Shown piece by piece: positions 33,671 to 45,149 of a stretch of DNA of 64,000 bases. Origin of the DNA: Rattus norvegicus. Lineage: Eukaryota > Chordata > Mammalia > Rodentia > Muridae. Both the position numbers and the translations under genes were made by a program. The stretch spans positions 54,894,002-54,958,001 of the forward strand of contig NC_086037.1 of NCBI RefSeq assembly GCF_036323735.1. Reading direction: 5' to 3'. The notes beneath the pieces were generated by a model that was given only the letters and a program-made list of their open reading frames with translations, searched no databases and was not told the origin of the DNA. Position 1 is the first letter of the stretch. Each line of letters starts with the position of its first letter.

Positions 33671-34535
33671 TCAGGGACGGGAGGGCTCACAGCAGTCCTT
33701 TCAGGAGACCTGAGCTTACCAGTCCTCCCAAAGGCTCCTGCAGCATCCTGCATCTCTGCCCCGAGTATTGACAGTGCTAACCCAGTCCTATTGGCATCCA
33801 CTCGACCATGACATTTTTCCTTCCTGATTCCTGTCTTTGCACATTGGATGCTCAGGCCCCTATACCTCTTGTCTTTGTTTTCTTACAGAACACCATTTTC
33901 TGGAAGACCTACCTTCCTTCCCACATCCTCCTCCACCCATGACCTCCAGGCACTGGGTCTTCACCCCTGAACACCAGATTTTTTTTTTTCCTCAACACAG
34001 ATGAGAAGACTCCTTTCAAAGTTTGTAGTCAGGTGTGCAAAGTCCACTGGAGATGAAGACAGAACGAACTGGAGCATGGCTAAGTTAGGGGGCGGGGTAT
34101 GGGGAGGGGGAAAGTTGACCTGGCAGAACCCTGCCATTCTTCCACAAGCCAGGCCTCAGATGCCAAAGGATTAGGTGCCAGGTGAACCTGGGGAAATATC
34201 GAGCTCCCAGACACTGGATGCGGTGACATTCAGGGACAGGAAGGAGACAGGGAGATGAGTGACCAGGCTATTTTAAACTCTTCAGCAAAGTAAGGTCAAG
34301 CAGCCTGGTTTTCCGGCTGTGAGGTCAGCTTAGTCAGCAAGGTGCTCGCCAGTCAAGCACGGACAGGCATTTGGACCACCAGCACCCAAATAAAACCCCA
34401 CGCTGTTGACGTATAGACAACAGAACAATTCTGCTAGGCTCCTCTCTACAGTGACCTAGCAATAACTTATGTCATCGCCTGCTGCAATTGCTACCTGTGC
34501 TGCCACCAGTATCTAAGAGGGCTGCTCACTACCCA
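33671..34535. other. Non-coding DNA, nothing recognised
   Basis: Short chance frames. A T-run at 33979. Confidence 0.45.
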
Positions 34536-34832
34536 CCCTTCCCTCTCCTCCCCCTCCTCCTCTTCCCCTCCTCTTCCTCTTCCCCTCTTCTTCTTCCTCT
34601 TCCTCCTCTTCCCCTCCTCCTCCTCCCCTCCTCCTCCTCCCCCTCCTCCCTTCTTCCTCTTCCCCTCCTCTTCCTCTTTCCCTCTTCCTCCTCCTCCTCT
34701 TCCCCTCCTCCTCCCCTCCTCCCCTCCTCCTCTTCCCCTCCTCCTCTTCCCCTCCTCCTCTTCCCCTCCTCCTCCTCCTCTTCCTCCTCCTCCTCCCCTT
34801 CTCCTCCTCCTTCTCTTCCCTTTCTCTCCTCT
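34535..34832. repeat. 300-bp polypyrimidine tract of CCT/CTT units
   Basis: Only C and T across nearly 300 bases (TCCTCCTCTTCCCCTCCTCC-like words). Reverse frames are Glu/Gly/Arg-rich and Ser/Pro/Leu-rich artefacts. Confidence 0.97.
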
Positions 34833-35011
34833 TCTCACTCTCTTTCTCTGCTCCCACTTGTTTCTGGCTGCCCTCTCTTTCTGTCCTTCTCTGTCCCCCT
34901 CTTTTCTGCCTCTACCTCCTTTTTGGGTCCCTGCCCACCAAGTACCTCTTTAAGCTGCCACACCCATAGCACACATTTTCACCCTGTTCCTATAACCCTA
35001 GTGCTGGCAAA

Positions 35012-35044
<33 letters not shown>
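35012..35044. repeat. (GGT)n trinucleotide microsatellite
   Basis: About nine GGT units, then GCTGGTGGG. Confidence 0.95.
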
Positions 35045-36700
35045 GGGCAGGGATGGCTACACGACCTTACTGGCCAGCCAGTCTGCTAGAATCAGCAAGT
35101 TCCTGGGGAGGCAGGTGTGAGTCATGTGTCATTTCCCTCAGTGGAATCAGGCAGGTAGGATGAATTCTCTGACAGGCCCGCTGAAGTGGCCTCTCGTGGA
35201 ACTTAGGAGGGACAGTCAACAGTAATGTGGGCGGTATGAATGGTGTGAAGAGAAGAGGACGCAGTCCCAGAGTCCAGAATAGGAAGGAATTGGAGAGACA
35301 GAGCTTGATGAACTCCAGAGGAGCCAGAGAGAGGCCTGGCACAAGCTATTGGCATAGGAGACCTTAGCTGAGGCCGTCCTTAGCCTCCTGGTTTCTTACA
35401 GGTGCTTCCGGTTGAATGAGACAAACCAGAAGCCCATGGGGCAGGACCCAGAGTAGGGCAGAAAAGAATGTGTGAGATCAGAGTTACAGGGAGTGATCAG
35501 TGTATGCAGATTAGGAAGAGGGCCAGGTAAACAAGGCTGAGCTGGACAGCATTGGTTGGATCTTTCCTTAAGCCTTTAGTTACATTTCAAGTGTTCTGCC
35601 ATTGTGGGGCTTTTCTTTGGTAATAGTTTGTATTTTTATAAAATATTATATTGAAAGATTATTTATTATTTTCTTTTCTTTTTGACCGCTCCTCATGCTT
35701 TACAACCCGAAATGAAAGCAACACTGTTTCTCTTACCCCTCTTTAATTTTATGCTCGCAGCTAATTTTTACCTCTACCCTCAAGCAGACCTCTCTCAACT
35801 TTCTATACCCAGCCTTTCAGGTTCTCACAATAGCCAAACTCCTCCTGATCTGGGGGCTGACCCCATGGCCTCATCTTGTGGTGGCAGGGAAGTGTTCTCT
35901 TTGAACAGGAGAATCACAGGCGATTTTAATTTTGAGTCGTGCTTGTCTGCGTTTTCTACTTTTGTAAAATGATGGCTCATTTCTTACACAGTGTAAGTAG
36001 TTAAATGCAAAAGCACCTTTCTTTGAAAGTAGGGAATCTTTCTGAAGCAAATTCTACAGAAAAATCAAACGTTTAGTTGAATGAATTCGTAAACGAATGT
36101 GTGCACTAGTTCCTTCCCCAAATCTTCTCGTAAGATGAGTCTGCGCACACTAATCACATTAGCATGATTTTCATCCCCTGCCTCATTTTACCTCCTGCTG
36201 TCATCCCTCTCCCTCTTCAGGGTCTTTGTTTTCCTCTGTTACTACCTACATGTGGTAGGGTGTCACTTAAAATATGTTGAATAAAGAAGTGAGTGTGATC
36301 TCTTCTCATTTGGTCGTTCTTGATGAAAATCTAATTTGCTCTGTAGGTATGAATTTGTCTTATTTCTCCTGCTTTAAAGCAACTTGGGCCATTATGATAT
36401 GCCTTATGGTGTTTGACACATGCTTGGCATGAAATAATATCAGCATTAGCACTAGCATGTTAAATGGCATTTTAATAAGTGAGCTACGGTCTTCCTCTTA
36501 CCAAGCTGGCTATTATATTTATTTATCAAGCTTTAAGGGCACAACAACTGAGAGGCATAACTCTATTTTAATTTTCTAAGCTAATATGACTCTCTCTCTC
36601 AACCAAAATCCCCAGGATACTTGCATTTTATGGCTTTCTTTGCTCCAGGTGGTTTTCTCCTGATGTTTCCTGACACTCTCTCCCCATGGCTAATCCCCAC
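35045..36700. other. Non-coding DNA, nothing recognised
   Basis: AT-rich in the second half. No coding or repeat family recognised. Confidence 0.45.
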
Positions 36701-36704
36701 TCCT

Positions 36705-36753
36705 CTCCCTCCCCCTTCCTTCCCCTCCCTTCTCCCTCTCCTCCTCCTCCTCT

Positions 36754-36784
<31 letters not shown>

Positions 36785-36812
36785 TCTTCTCCCCCCCCCT
36801 CTCTCTCTGCCC
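36705..36812. repeat. CT/CCT-rich polypyrimidine tract
   Basis: About 105 bases of nearly pure C/T. Confidence 0.96.
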
Positions 36813-37637
36813 CCTGACTGCAAGGAAGTCCAGCCTATTTTCACCCCTGCTCATAGGCTAGTTAGCTAGCTTTATTGACCAGACAGGAGATTCGTAGACT
36901 AAGGATTGCAACCAGATATGGGGGCACAGTAGTCAGCATTTGAATAACTCAAGGATAACCTTTACTCAGAACACAATAACATTGTACCTATAACAGAAGG
37001 AAGAGCTCTCATTTGAGTTGTTACTGTGAGCCTCAAGCTGTATTAAATGTTGATGGGAACCATGTCTATAAAGACTTAACCATCCTTCATCCAGGATGGC
37101 TGAGATCAAGACCATCTCAGCTTAGCATATACCCAATGAGACGCCTCGGAGATGCCATCTCAGAGTTGGGATCCTTCATAAAAAGCCTGAAAGTAATCTC
37201 ACTAAAGGTTTTCAAAAATCTTGTACATGTAACCAAGTTTTGTGGTGTGGAAATTTCCACTTGTGGTATCTGATTGAAGACTCAGAGAAAGTTAGACATT
37301 GGAGTGTTTCATATTTCAGAGTTTGGGATTAGAAATGTTCAACCCATATACTATTTATTTATTTTAATATTTTATTTTAAAAATTACCTTAAATAGTAAG
37401 AAGATTCCATATATATACACATATATATGGAATATATATTATATATTTGTTTCTTTCCTCTCCTGCTTCCTCTTTTCCTCCCCTTTCCCCTGACTGTATT
37501 CCTTCTTCCATTTTTCCTATTGTTCTCTTGTTATAGATGTGCACAGTGAGGTGTAAGGATGAATTCTCTTTTTTATATTGTTTTTCTTTTTCCATTTTTC
37601 ATGTATGTGTGGTATACGTGTGTGTATATAAATGGTT
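36813..37637. other. Non-coding DNA, AT-rich
   Basis: TATATA clusters at 37410-37446. Nothing else recognised. Confidence 0.45.
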
Positions 37638-37639
37638 GG

Positions 37640-37680
<41 letters not shown>
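37638..37680. repeat. (TG)n microsatellite
   Basis: About 21 TG units. Confidence 0.97.
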
Positions 37681-37682
<2 letters not shown>

Positions 37683-37954
37683 AGGCCCAAGGTTGATGTA
37701 TAGAATCACATTCAATTGTTCTTCCTCCTGATTCAGCAAGGCTGGGGCTCACCATCCAACCCAGAGCTCCCTGATACACCTAGCCTTGCTAGCTTGCTAT
37801 GGGGATCAAGAAAGATTTCTCTTATCTATAAGTAATCAGCTAGCAAGTAGATGAACTGGAGTCTGAATCCTGGAATTCTGGCAGAAGATCCCACCCTCAG
37901 AGCCTATATTAATAATTTTTCACCCAAAAATTACAAGTATACTTCTAAAAAAGG

Positions 37955-38118
37955 AAAAAGTGTACTGGACAGATGTGGTGATGCACACCTTTAATCTCAG
38001 TGTGCAGAGGCAGGAGGATCTCTGTGAGTTGGAGGCCACACTGGTCTACATAGCAAGTTCTGGGACAGTCAGGATTACACAGAGAGACCCTGCCTCAAAA
38101 TACAAACAAATAAATAAT
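37955..38118 (+). mobile_element. B1 SINE
   Basis: GGACAGATGTGGTGATGCAC, CCTTTAATCTCAGTGTGCAG and AGACCCTGCCTCAAAATACA. Confidence 0.88.
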
Positions 38119-38553
38119 CAAAGCTTTGCTGTAAAAGAAACTTTTTACTCACCTAATGTAATTGTCGTCTGAAGGCTCACTGCCTCTGTCTGCTAACCTA
38201 GGCCCAGACCTGGAAACTTCCAGTCTCTGGACAATCTTATCTAGGCCTAGAGTGTTTTCAGCCTCTGAGACTTGCTGCTGAATAAGCTCACCCTTTCTAG
38301 TTCTTTCTGACCCCTGGCTGGTTCAACTCAGCTGTTCTGCCTCCAACTCCTCTCCAAGCTGACTGATTCCTTCTAGCTTCTCCAGCTTCTCCTGAATTGC
38401 TCTGCTTGATCTCAAACTATCTCTGTCAATCTGTTCTAATCTTCTGGCTTCTTCTCACTCTCTGGCTTGTTCTGTCTTCAGTTGTGACTAGCTTGTTCTC
38501 TCTCTGCAACCTGCAATCTTTACTTCCCCAGTAAAACTGACTCCTTTTCTCCT

Positions 38554-38699
38554 CTGCACTGCCTCTTTTTTTTTCTTTTTTCTTTTTTTTTTTTTTGGTT
38601 CTTTTTTTCCGGAGCTGGGGACCGAACCCAGGGCCTTGCGCTTCCTAGGTAAGCGCTCTACCACTGAGCTAAATCCCCAGCCCCTCTGCACTGCCTCTT
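38554..38699 (-). mobile_element. ID SINE, first of a tandem pair
   Basis: Minus-strand ID (38568-38685) flanked by CTGCACTGCCTCTT at 38554-38567 and 38686-38699. The tail carries the GAACC interruption. The second flank is also the first flank of the next ID copy. Confidence 0.93.
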
Positions 38700-38823
38700 T
38701 TTTTTTTTTTTTTTTTTTTTTTTGGTTCTTTTTTTCGGAGCTGGGGATCGAACCCAGGGCCTTGCGCTTCCTAGGCAAGCGCTCTACCACTGAGCTAAAT
38801 CCCCAACCCCTGCACTGCCTCTT
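38686..38823 (-). mobile_element. ID SINE, second of a tandem pair
   Basis: Minus-strand ID (38700-38809) flanked by the same 14-mer at 38686-38699 and 38810-38823. It differs from its neighbour at about four core positions, so it is not a very recent perfect duplicate. The tail also carries GAACC. Confidence 0.93.
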
Positions 38824-39134
38824 AAGTAGCTTCCCTTTCCCCTCTCTTCTTGTGAAAATTGGGCATATGCTATTCTGTCAAATCTTTCTCTGATTTGTCT
38901 GCTACTCAACTAGACATCACTTTCAAACATGGGTGCTTTCTTCTACGAACTAACTTTATCTCCATTGTTTGGATTAAAGCTGCGTACTAAGGGCATGTGT
39001 GTATTCCAGACAGAGGGATTAAAGGTATGTGCCAAGGCTGAACCACACAAATAGAAACATTTTTTAAGTAAACAACAAAGTTTCAGAGTCCACAGTGTGA
39101 TCAAATATCCTGCAGCACGGCACTATTTTCTTAA

Positions 39135-39305
39135 ATTATGTGCACATGTGTGGATATGTGTACGTGAAAGCCCCAGGTGCCTGTGGAAGACAGAGGTGTC
39201 CAACTCCCTGGAGCTGGAGTTAGGGTGTTTGACAACTGCCCCACTTATATTCTGAGAATCAAATTCAAGTCCTCTGGAAGAGCAATAGACACTCCTAACT
39301 CTTGC
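39135..39305 (-). mobile_element. B3-like SINE
   Basis: GTGCACATGTGTGGATATGT, GACAGAGGTGTCCAACTCCC and CCTCTGGAAGAGCAATAGAC: complement of the B3/B2 pattern. Its head is next to the ID at 39.3 kb. Confidence 0.7.
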
Positions 39306-39328
39306 TCACAGGAGCACTCTTAATGATT

Positions 39329-39462
39329 GGTATTTTAGATCTTTTTTTTTTTTTTTTTTGGTTCTTTTTTTTGGAGCTGGGGACCGAACCCAGGGCCTTG
39401 TGCTTCCTAGGTAAGCGCTCTACCACTGAGCTAAATCCCCAGCCCCGGTATTTTAGATCTTT
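39329..39462 (-). mobile_element. ID SINE with 16-bp target-site duplication
   Basis: Minus-strand ID flanked by perfect GGTATTTTAGATCTTT repeats at 39329-39344 and 39447-39462. The tail has the GAACC interruption. Confidence 0.95.
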
Positions 39463-39584
39463 AAAGCCATTTTTTTTAACCCCCAGTCTCCTCGGCCCCT
39501 TCCTAGTTTCCCGGCCTTCTCATATTTATTCCCACCTGGATATACATATTTAACCATTAGGGGCTGGGGTCAAATATAATAGAG

Positions 39585-39800
39585 AGTATATGGTACCTGT
39601 CTCTCCGAGCCGGGGTTATCTTACTTCATACAAGGTTTTCCAGCCCTATATAGATCCTGCATATTTCTTTATTTTTTATAATCGGATTCAGTCCCGTTCT
39701 GTTCCAATTCTCAACACAATTCCATTGCACCATTTTCACTAATCAAATCACTCACCTTTCACCTCCATATTTACATAGCCTACCCTTACAGGAATCTACT
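39585..39800 (-). mobile_element. Possible old L1 3' fragment
   Basis: TACCTGTCTCTCCGAGCCGG and the following GTTATCTTACTTCA resemble the complement of the L1 3' region that mentions ATCCTGAGTGAGG. The similarity is weak. Confidence 0.3.
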
Positions 39801-40047
39801 TCATCTTAACAGGGGCTTTCTATTGTTCTATTTTAGTGCCGAGGAAATTAAGATTCCAGAGGAAGTTAAGGTGCCTTGGTCGCACCGACAATAAACGGCA
39901 TGACAGGGAAGTACACTAAAATCTGTGTGATTCATAGGCCTCAGACATCAGCCCAGTGCCAGCCAAGCCTCTCGGGGAGGGGGGATCTGTGAGTGGGGAG
40001 CGATTTTCATCAGTGCTGTTTGCTTTTTCCCCTCTCTTGAGTGTGGT

Positions 40048-40061
40048 GAGTGAGTGAGTGA

Positions 40062-40103
<42 letters not shown>
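40048..40103. repeat. (GAGT)n(GT)n compound microsatellite
   Basis: Five GAGT units followed by about 18 GT units. Confidence 0.97.
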
Positions 40104-40104
<1 letters not shown>

Positions 40105-40105
<1 letters not shown>

Positions 40106-40490
40106 AGGTGTGTAGTATGATCTTGGAGTAGCTTGAAGATAGGAAAAGGATTGTAGCTCTCTTCTATGGAGCCAGTCATGAAGCAAATTTTCAAGAAGGT
40201 AAAACAATGCCAGCAGTTTCACCTTTCTTTTTTCCGTCTTGCAAGTATTTTTATAAGTGTCGCTCTTGCTGACGCGGAATGGGCTTATTACTGTTGCTTT
40301 TGATTAAATCGACAGATACGTGATTTTAGTGGTCAGTTTTAATCCTGATTATGGGAAATGCTGTCAGGTGGAAGCAGGCACATTGCACGCAGGCTCTTTA
40401 GGGTCTCAGTATCTCCCAGCGCCAGAAAATAGATGTCTTAGGTGATATTTTAAGAGGCTGACTTGTTTTTATTTTATGTCGATGATTTAT
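40105..40490. other. Non-coding DNA, nothing recognised
   Basis: No feature recognised. Confidence 0.45.
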
Positions 40491-40680
40491 TTGTCTTCAT
40501 GGAGGTATATGCACTGTATGCACACCCGGTGCCCACAGAGTCCAGAAGTGGGTGATGGATCCTCTGGAATGGAAGCTAAAGATAATTGCAAGCCACCCAG
40601 TGGGTGCTGGAAACCCAGCCCTGGTCCTCTGTAAGACCAGAAGGTACTCTAAAGCCTGCCCCATCTTTCCAGCCCTGGGT
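40490..40680 (-). mobile_element. B3-like SINE
   Basis: CATGGAGGTATATGCACTGT, CCTCTGGAATGGAAGCTAAA, CAAGCCACCCAGTGGGTGCT and CCCCATCTTTCCAGCCCTGG: complement of the B3/B2 pattern. Confidence 0.75.
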
Positions 40681-41350
40681 CTTAGTGACATTTAGGTCCA
40701 CTCTATAATGTAACTCTTCAGGCAGTCCTGGTCAGATGCTAACTTTTTGAAGTCTGAGAGAGGGGCTGAAGATCATATATCCACTAAAAATCAGCTCAGA
40801 CACGAAAGGCGTCCATAGAACTTGCCTCCATGCCTGATCTTGGTTGCCTGGAGTTGTCCTCGGCTTAACTGCTCCATGAACTTCTGGAAAGTTCTATTCC
40901 TGTTTCAGGCACATACATAACTCTCAGTCGTGATTCAGTTCCTAGGACTCATTTCATTCAGCTGCCCCTTGTTCTCTCTCATGCTTTTCTGATGTGACTG
41001 GATTTTTTGTTTGTTTGTTTGATTGGTTTTTTGGTTGCTTTGTTTTCCCTCAGACTTTGGGAGAGCTTCTCTCTATTTTTAATTCTAAATTTAACAAAAG
41101 TGTTGGACAGATGTTGAATGCTTTCTGGAGAAGGGATTGCTATGGTGATGGCAGCTATGGCGATGGCCTTGAGTTGGTTCACATTATATATCACCCCCAG
41201 CATACTCGGGATTGTAAGGGGTTTCGTGCATTGGGTTCATTGACGTTTGAGCATCGCCAGGGAAAGGAACTGGGGAGGGTGGAGAGAAAGGGAAAGCCCA
41301 CGCTTCCCACTAGGTAACAGCTTCAGACTTACTAATGGGAAATTAGATAA
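40681..41350. other. Non-coding DNA, nothing recognised
   Basis: A 107-codon frame (40994-41317) has no family resemblance. Imperfect TTTG repeats at 41007-41043. Confidence 0.45.
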
Positions 41351-41351
41351 A

Positions 41352-41475
41352 AGCCCGCTGAGTTGGCTCATCCATTGTTTCCAACACTTGAGAGGCAGAG
41401 GCAGGTGGATCTCTTAAGTCTACAAAGCAAAATCCAGTCAGTGCTACAGAGAGAAACTGCCTCAAAAAATAAACA
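41352..41475 (+). mobile_element. B1 SINE, decayed
   Basis: AACACTTGAGAGGCAGAGGC, AGGTGGATCTCTTAAGTCTA and AAACTGCCTCAAAAAATAAA. Confidence 0.75.
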
Positions 41476-41539
41476 AAAACAACAAAAAATAGAGAAAGAA
41501 AGACAATTAGGTAAAATTAAACTTTGTTTCAAATAAGAC

Positions 41540-41590
41540 AAAAAAAAAAAAAAAAAGAAAGAAAGAAAAAAAAAAAAAGAAAAAAAACCT
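41540..41590. repeat. A-rich/GAAA simple sequence
   Basis: A-runs with GAAAGAAAGAAA, possibly an extended SINE tail. Confidence 0.9.
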
Positions 41591-41974
41591 CCCGCCACCT
41601 CACTAGTCTTTCTTGATATGATGGTTTCTGAGTACTTCCTGGCTGGTTGGCTACTCTTCCCTCAGGCTAAGTCCACCCTGTGGAATGGGTAGAGAAGAAG
41701 AAAGCATTCCTCAGCCCACTAGGCATTGAGAAATGAGCATAGTGCAGAAGGCAGAGTTCAGAAACTTGAGTCATGGTCTGGCGAGTTAAAACAATGAAAG
41801 TGTTCACCAGACACCTGCATTTCTTTCCAGGACGACGCTGTTTAGTTCCACATCTCAGTTTTCAGTCTGGCTGTTTGCTTTCTTGCTTGGTGTTTCCAGG
41901 GCTTTGTTCTGGATGCCTCCCCTCTGTGAGATGTTTATCTGATCACGTCTTGTTTTTCTATTTTTTTTCCAGGT

Positions 41975-42295
41975 TGCCCCTTCACTAGAATGATGGTGTT
42001 TGGCCATACAGAAGTTTTCCCTCTTTAATTTCACGGGGTCCTCTCTTGCCAGTTGTTGGTCTTTATGCCTGGAATCTACCTTTGAAAATCTGTTCTTGTG
42101 CCTGTAAACTGGACCAAATTCTTTTAAGTTCTCTAGCAGATTCAGAGTAGTCGATCAGTCGGGTCTCACAGTGAGGTCCTTGATCCACTGGGAACTGAGT
42201 TTTGTTTGGGGTGAGCTATGGCGGTCTAGTTTCCCTTTTCTGTACATAGCTCTCCAGTTGAACCAGCTCTGTTTGTTGAAGAAGGGCTGGCTGGA
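41975..42295 (-). mobile_element. LINE-1 ORF2 C-terminal/3' fragment
   Basis: The plus strand reads as the complement of the rodent L1 ORF2 end, for example TCCTTGATCCACTGGGAACT and CAGTTGAACCAGCTCTGTTTG. It is diverged and lacks an open frame. Confidence 0.75.
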
Positions 42296-42299
42296 GAGA

Positions 42300-42980
42300 T
42301 TTTGTGCTCACTTAGAGTGACATGTTTTTCTCTAAAGAAAGATTCTTCCGATGACAACTAAGAAGAGAATGTAGAAAAAATGTAAAAAGAAAAGGAATCT
42401 AAAGATGGAAATAATATAAAAATAGGTGTTACTGTAAACTCAGACACACTAGGTATGTTATCCGTGCTGGTGTTTTCATACTTCTTGTTTATTTGGTGGG
42501 CGTCGGGGTGTGTGGGTGGGGGAGTGGGGGCTTGGGTGTAAATGAAGTTGCTATTCCCAACCAGGCCCCTTGTTTGCCGGGTGACTTTGTTAAGTGACAA
42601 AGTCTTGCCTTTGGTTTTCATGCCCCAAATCTATCACACAGATACATTTGGTAGGGATATACAAGATCTACACACCGGCACATTTTGAAAAAAAAATGTA
42701 TTCAGGATGTAAGTGATTAACTGTTTTCCTCAGGTTGATTGCTCTGGATACCAAGTAAAGACATCAGGGATTGGCTCTATATTCTAGATCAACGGAACAC
42801 TAAAGAATGTTCTTGGTGTTGGGAAGTAATTCAGTAGTTGAGCCAGCTGCCCCCTCATTTCCCCACTCTGAGATAAAACCTTCAAGATTACAGGTCAGTA
42901 CTAAGCCAGGACAGCAGGGCAGTTTAAAGATTGTCTTGTTTGTTTGTTTACCAATATTACCGTTATCAATTTTCTTTCTT
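42300..42980. other. Non-coding DNA, nothing recognised
   Basis: G-rich run at 42496-42535; otherwise featureless. Confidence 0.45.
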
Positions 42981-42982
42981 CT

Positions 42983-43132
42983 TGTTATGTGTGTACATGT
43001 GTAAGTATGCGTGGCACGGGTGTGGAGGTCAGAGGACGACTTGCAGGAGCTGGTTCTCACCTTCCATTAGGGGGGTCCTAAGGAGAGAACTTGGCATGAC
43101 CTTTATCCACTGAGCCACCTCACTGGCCTAGT
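42983..43132 (-). mobile_element. B3 SINE
   Basis: GTGTGGAGGTCAGAGGACGA, CTTGCAGGAGCTGGTTCTCA, CCACTGAGCCACCTCACTGG: complement of B3. Confidence 0.85.
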
Positions 43133-43134
43133 TC

Positions 43135-43755
43135 AGACAGTTCTCACTGAGGGAATGGATGTTTAGATCCTCACTCGCTGATGCCATCTTCTGAGTGTGT
43201 GCCCTTGCTTTCCCAAGGCCCAGTCACCTGCCTTTCTCTCGCTGTACAGGAAGAATGTACACTCCGTCCTCTTGAATGGCCAAGAACTTAAATGCCAAAA
43301 CAAAGGGGCACTTTACACCAGGCAATTCAAAAATGGCTCCTTTAATAATTTGTCAAAGAGGGAGGGATAAAACTGTATGACACATCTTCCATTGCACGCA
43401 CGTGCACAACTCTTTTGGGGAGAGGTGGCCAGCACGAGGGTATTTGGAATTGGATACTGTGAGGTAGCATACTTTCACAGATGTCATTCTCTCCCAGGTA
43501 TAGTGTTCTGTGTCAGAAATCTTTGCTGCTAGCAAGAGGTCCCCCCCTCCACAACAGCCCACCCCAAAAGCAAAGCTGGCATCAAATCTAAAAAAAAAAA
43601 GACCAAACCCACACATAACAAGTCTTTTTCTCTACATGTTTGGGACAAACCATTCTGTTCAGTACATTCTCCTCACATACCAAATCTTTGGGAGATAAAA
43701 GTAACCTGAAAAAGAAGCAGGAAGATGAGGAAAAGCCTTTTTTCTTTTTAATTTT
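43135..43755. other. Non-coding DNA, nothing recognised
   Basis: Short chance frames only. Confidence 0.45.
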
Positions 43756-43761
43756 ATTTTA

Positions 43762-43862
43762 AGTCAGGGGTGGTGGTGCACACTTTTAATCCCAGCACTC
43801 GGGACACTCAGGGCTGTTACATGGGGAAACCCTGTCTCAGAAAACAGACAAACAAACAAAAA
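43762..43862 (+). mobile_element. B1 SINE, partial
   Basis: AAGTCAGGGGTGGTGGTGCA, TTTTAATCCCAGCACTCGGG and AAACCCTGTCTCAGAAAACA. Its middle is deleted. Confidence 0.8.
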
Positions 43863-43864
43863 AT

Positions 43865-43980
43865 TATAAAGATAGGATCTTATGTAGCCCAGGCTATCCT
43901 GGAACTCCCTATGTAGCACAGGCTGACCCTCAACTCCTGCCTCAGCCTCTTGAAACAATATAATCATTAACATGGTGGGC
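43865..43980 (-). mobile_element. B1 SINE, inverted next to the previous copy
   Basis: GATAGGATCTTATGTAGCCC, AGGCTATCCTGGAACTCCCT and CTCCTGCCTCAGCCTCTTGA: complement of B1. Confidence 0.8.
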
Positions 43981-44194
43981 GGTGCTGTTTGTTTGTTTTT
44001 GTTTTTATTATTGTTTTCCAAGTCTTATCTTGCAGTGTTTCCTCCAATAGCAGTCAATCATCACCTTATCTTCTCTTGTAAAATGTTCAATGATGCACAG
44101 GCTAAACCAATAAGCATAGCATCTATGTTTTCCTGCACAGGAAAAGTTCAGGCTCAACCTTGTCTAGCAAGGGTGTGATTTTATACAGAAAATG

Positions 44195-44535
44195 TGGTAC
44201 ATCTACACAATGGAATACTACTCAGCTATCAGAAACAATGACTTAATGAAATTCATAGGCAAATGGATGGAACTGGAAAATATCATCCTGAGTGAGGCAA
44301 CCCAATCACAGAAAAACACACATGATATGCACTCATTGATAAATGGATATTAGCCCAAATGCTCGATTTACCCTAGATGCACAGAACACATGAAACTCAA
44401 GAAGGATGACCAAAATGCGAAAGCTTCACTCCTTCTTTAAAAAGGGAACTATAAAACCCTTGGGAGGGGATAGGGAGGCAAAGTCTAGAACAGAGGCTGA
44501 AGGAACGCCCATTCAGAGCCTGCCCCACATGTGAC

Positions 44536-44603
<68 letters not shown>

Positions 44604-45145
44604 AGCCACCAAACTAGATAAGATGGATGAAACAAAGAAGTGCAGGCTGACAGGAACCGAATGTAGATCTCTCCTGAGAGACACAGCCAGAATATGGCAA
44701 ATACATAGGTGAATGCCAGCAGCAAACCACTGAACTGAGAACAGGACCCCTGTTGAAGGAATCAGAGAAAGGACTGGAAGAGCTTGAAGGGGCTCGAGAC
44801 CCCATACGAACAACAATGCCAACCAACCATAGCTTCCAGGGACTAAGCCACTACCCAAAGACTATACATAGACTGACCCTGGGCTCCAACTGCATAGGTA
44901 GCAATGAATGGCCTAGTAAGAGCACCAGCAGAAGGGGAAGCCCTTGGTCCTGCCAAGGTTGGATCCCCAGTGAACGAGATTCTTGTGGGGAGGGTGGAAA
45001 TGGGGGTAGGATTGGGAGGGGAACACCCTTATTGAATGGGAAGGGAAGGGGTTAGGGGGATATTGGCATGGAAACCAGGAAAGGGAATAACATTTGAAAT
45101 GTAAATAAGAAATACCCAATTTAATAAAGATGGGAAAAAAAGAAA
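44195..45145 (+). mobile_element. 5'-truncated LINE-1, 3' end
   Basis: Begins inside the rodent L1 3' region (ATGTGGTACATCTACACAAT) and runs through the ORF2 end/3' UTR to AATAAAGATGGG and an A-rich tail at about 45130-45150. A 60-bp TA array interrupts it at about 44538-44600. It is about 0.95 kb of a 6-7 kb element, so it is dead on arrival. Confidence 0.9.
44538..44600. repeat. (TA)n array inside the L1 3' end
   Basis: About 31 uninterrupted TA dinucleotides at a position where related L1 3' ends have only a short run. Confidence 0.95.
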
Positions 45146-45149
45146 GAAA

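Larger units (their letters stand above)
38200..39110 (-). mobile_element. Unclassified rodent LTR-like repeat hosting two ID insertions
   Basis: The plus strand is C/T-rich (TTCTAGCTTCTCCAGCTTCT) and has GGATTAAAGCTGCGTACTAA and GGATTAAAGGTATGTGCCAA, wording I associate with a rodent LTR family. Orientation and family are uncertain. The tandem ID pair splits it at 38568-38809. Confidence 0.4.

Noticed and set aside
34488..35120. 210-codon Ser/Pro/Leu-rich frame and its Glu/Gly/Arg-rich antisense frames
   Set aside because: Produced by the C/T-only tract; no stop codon can easily occur in such sequence.
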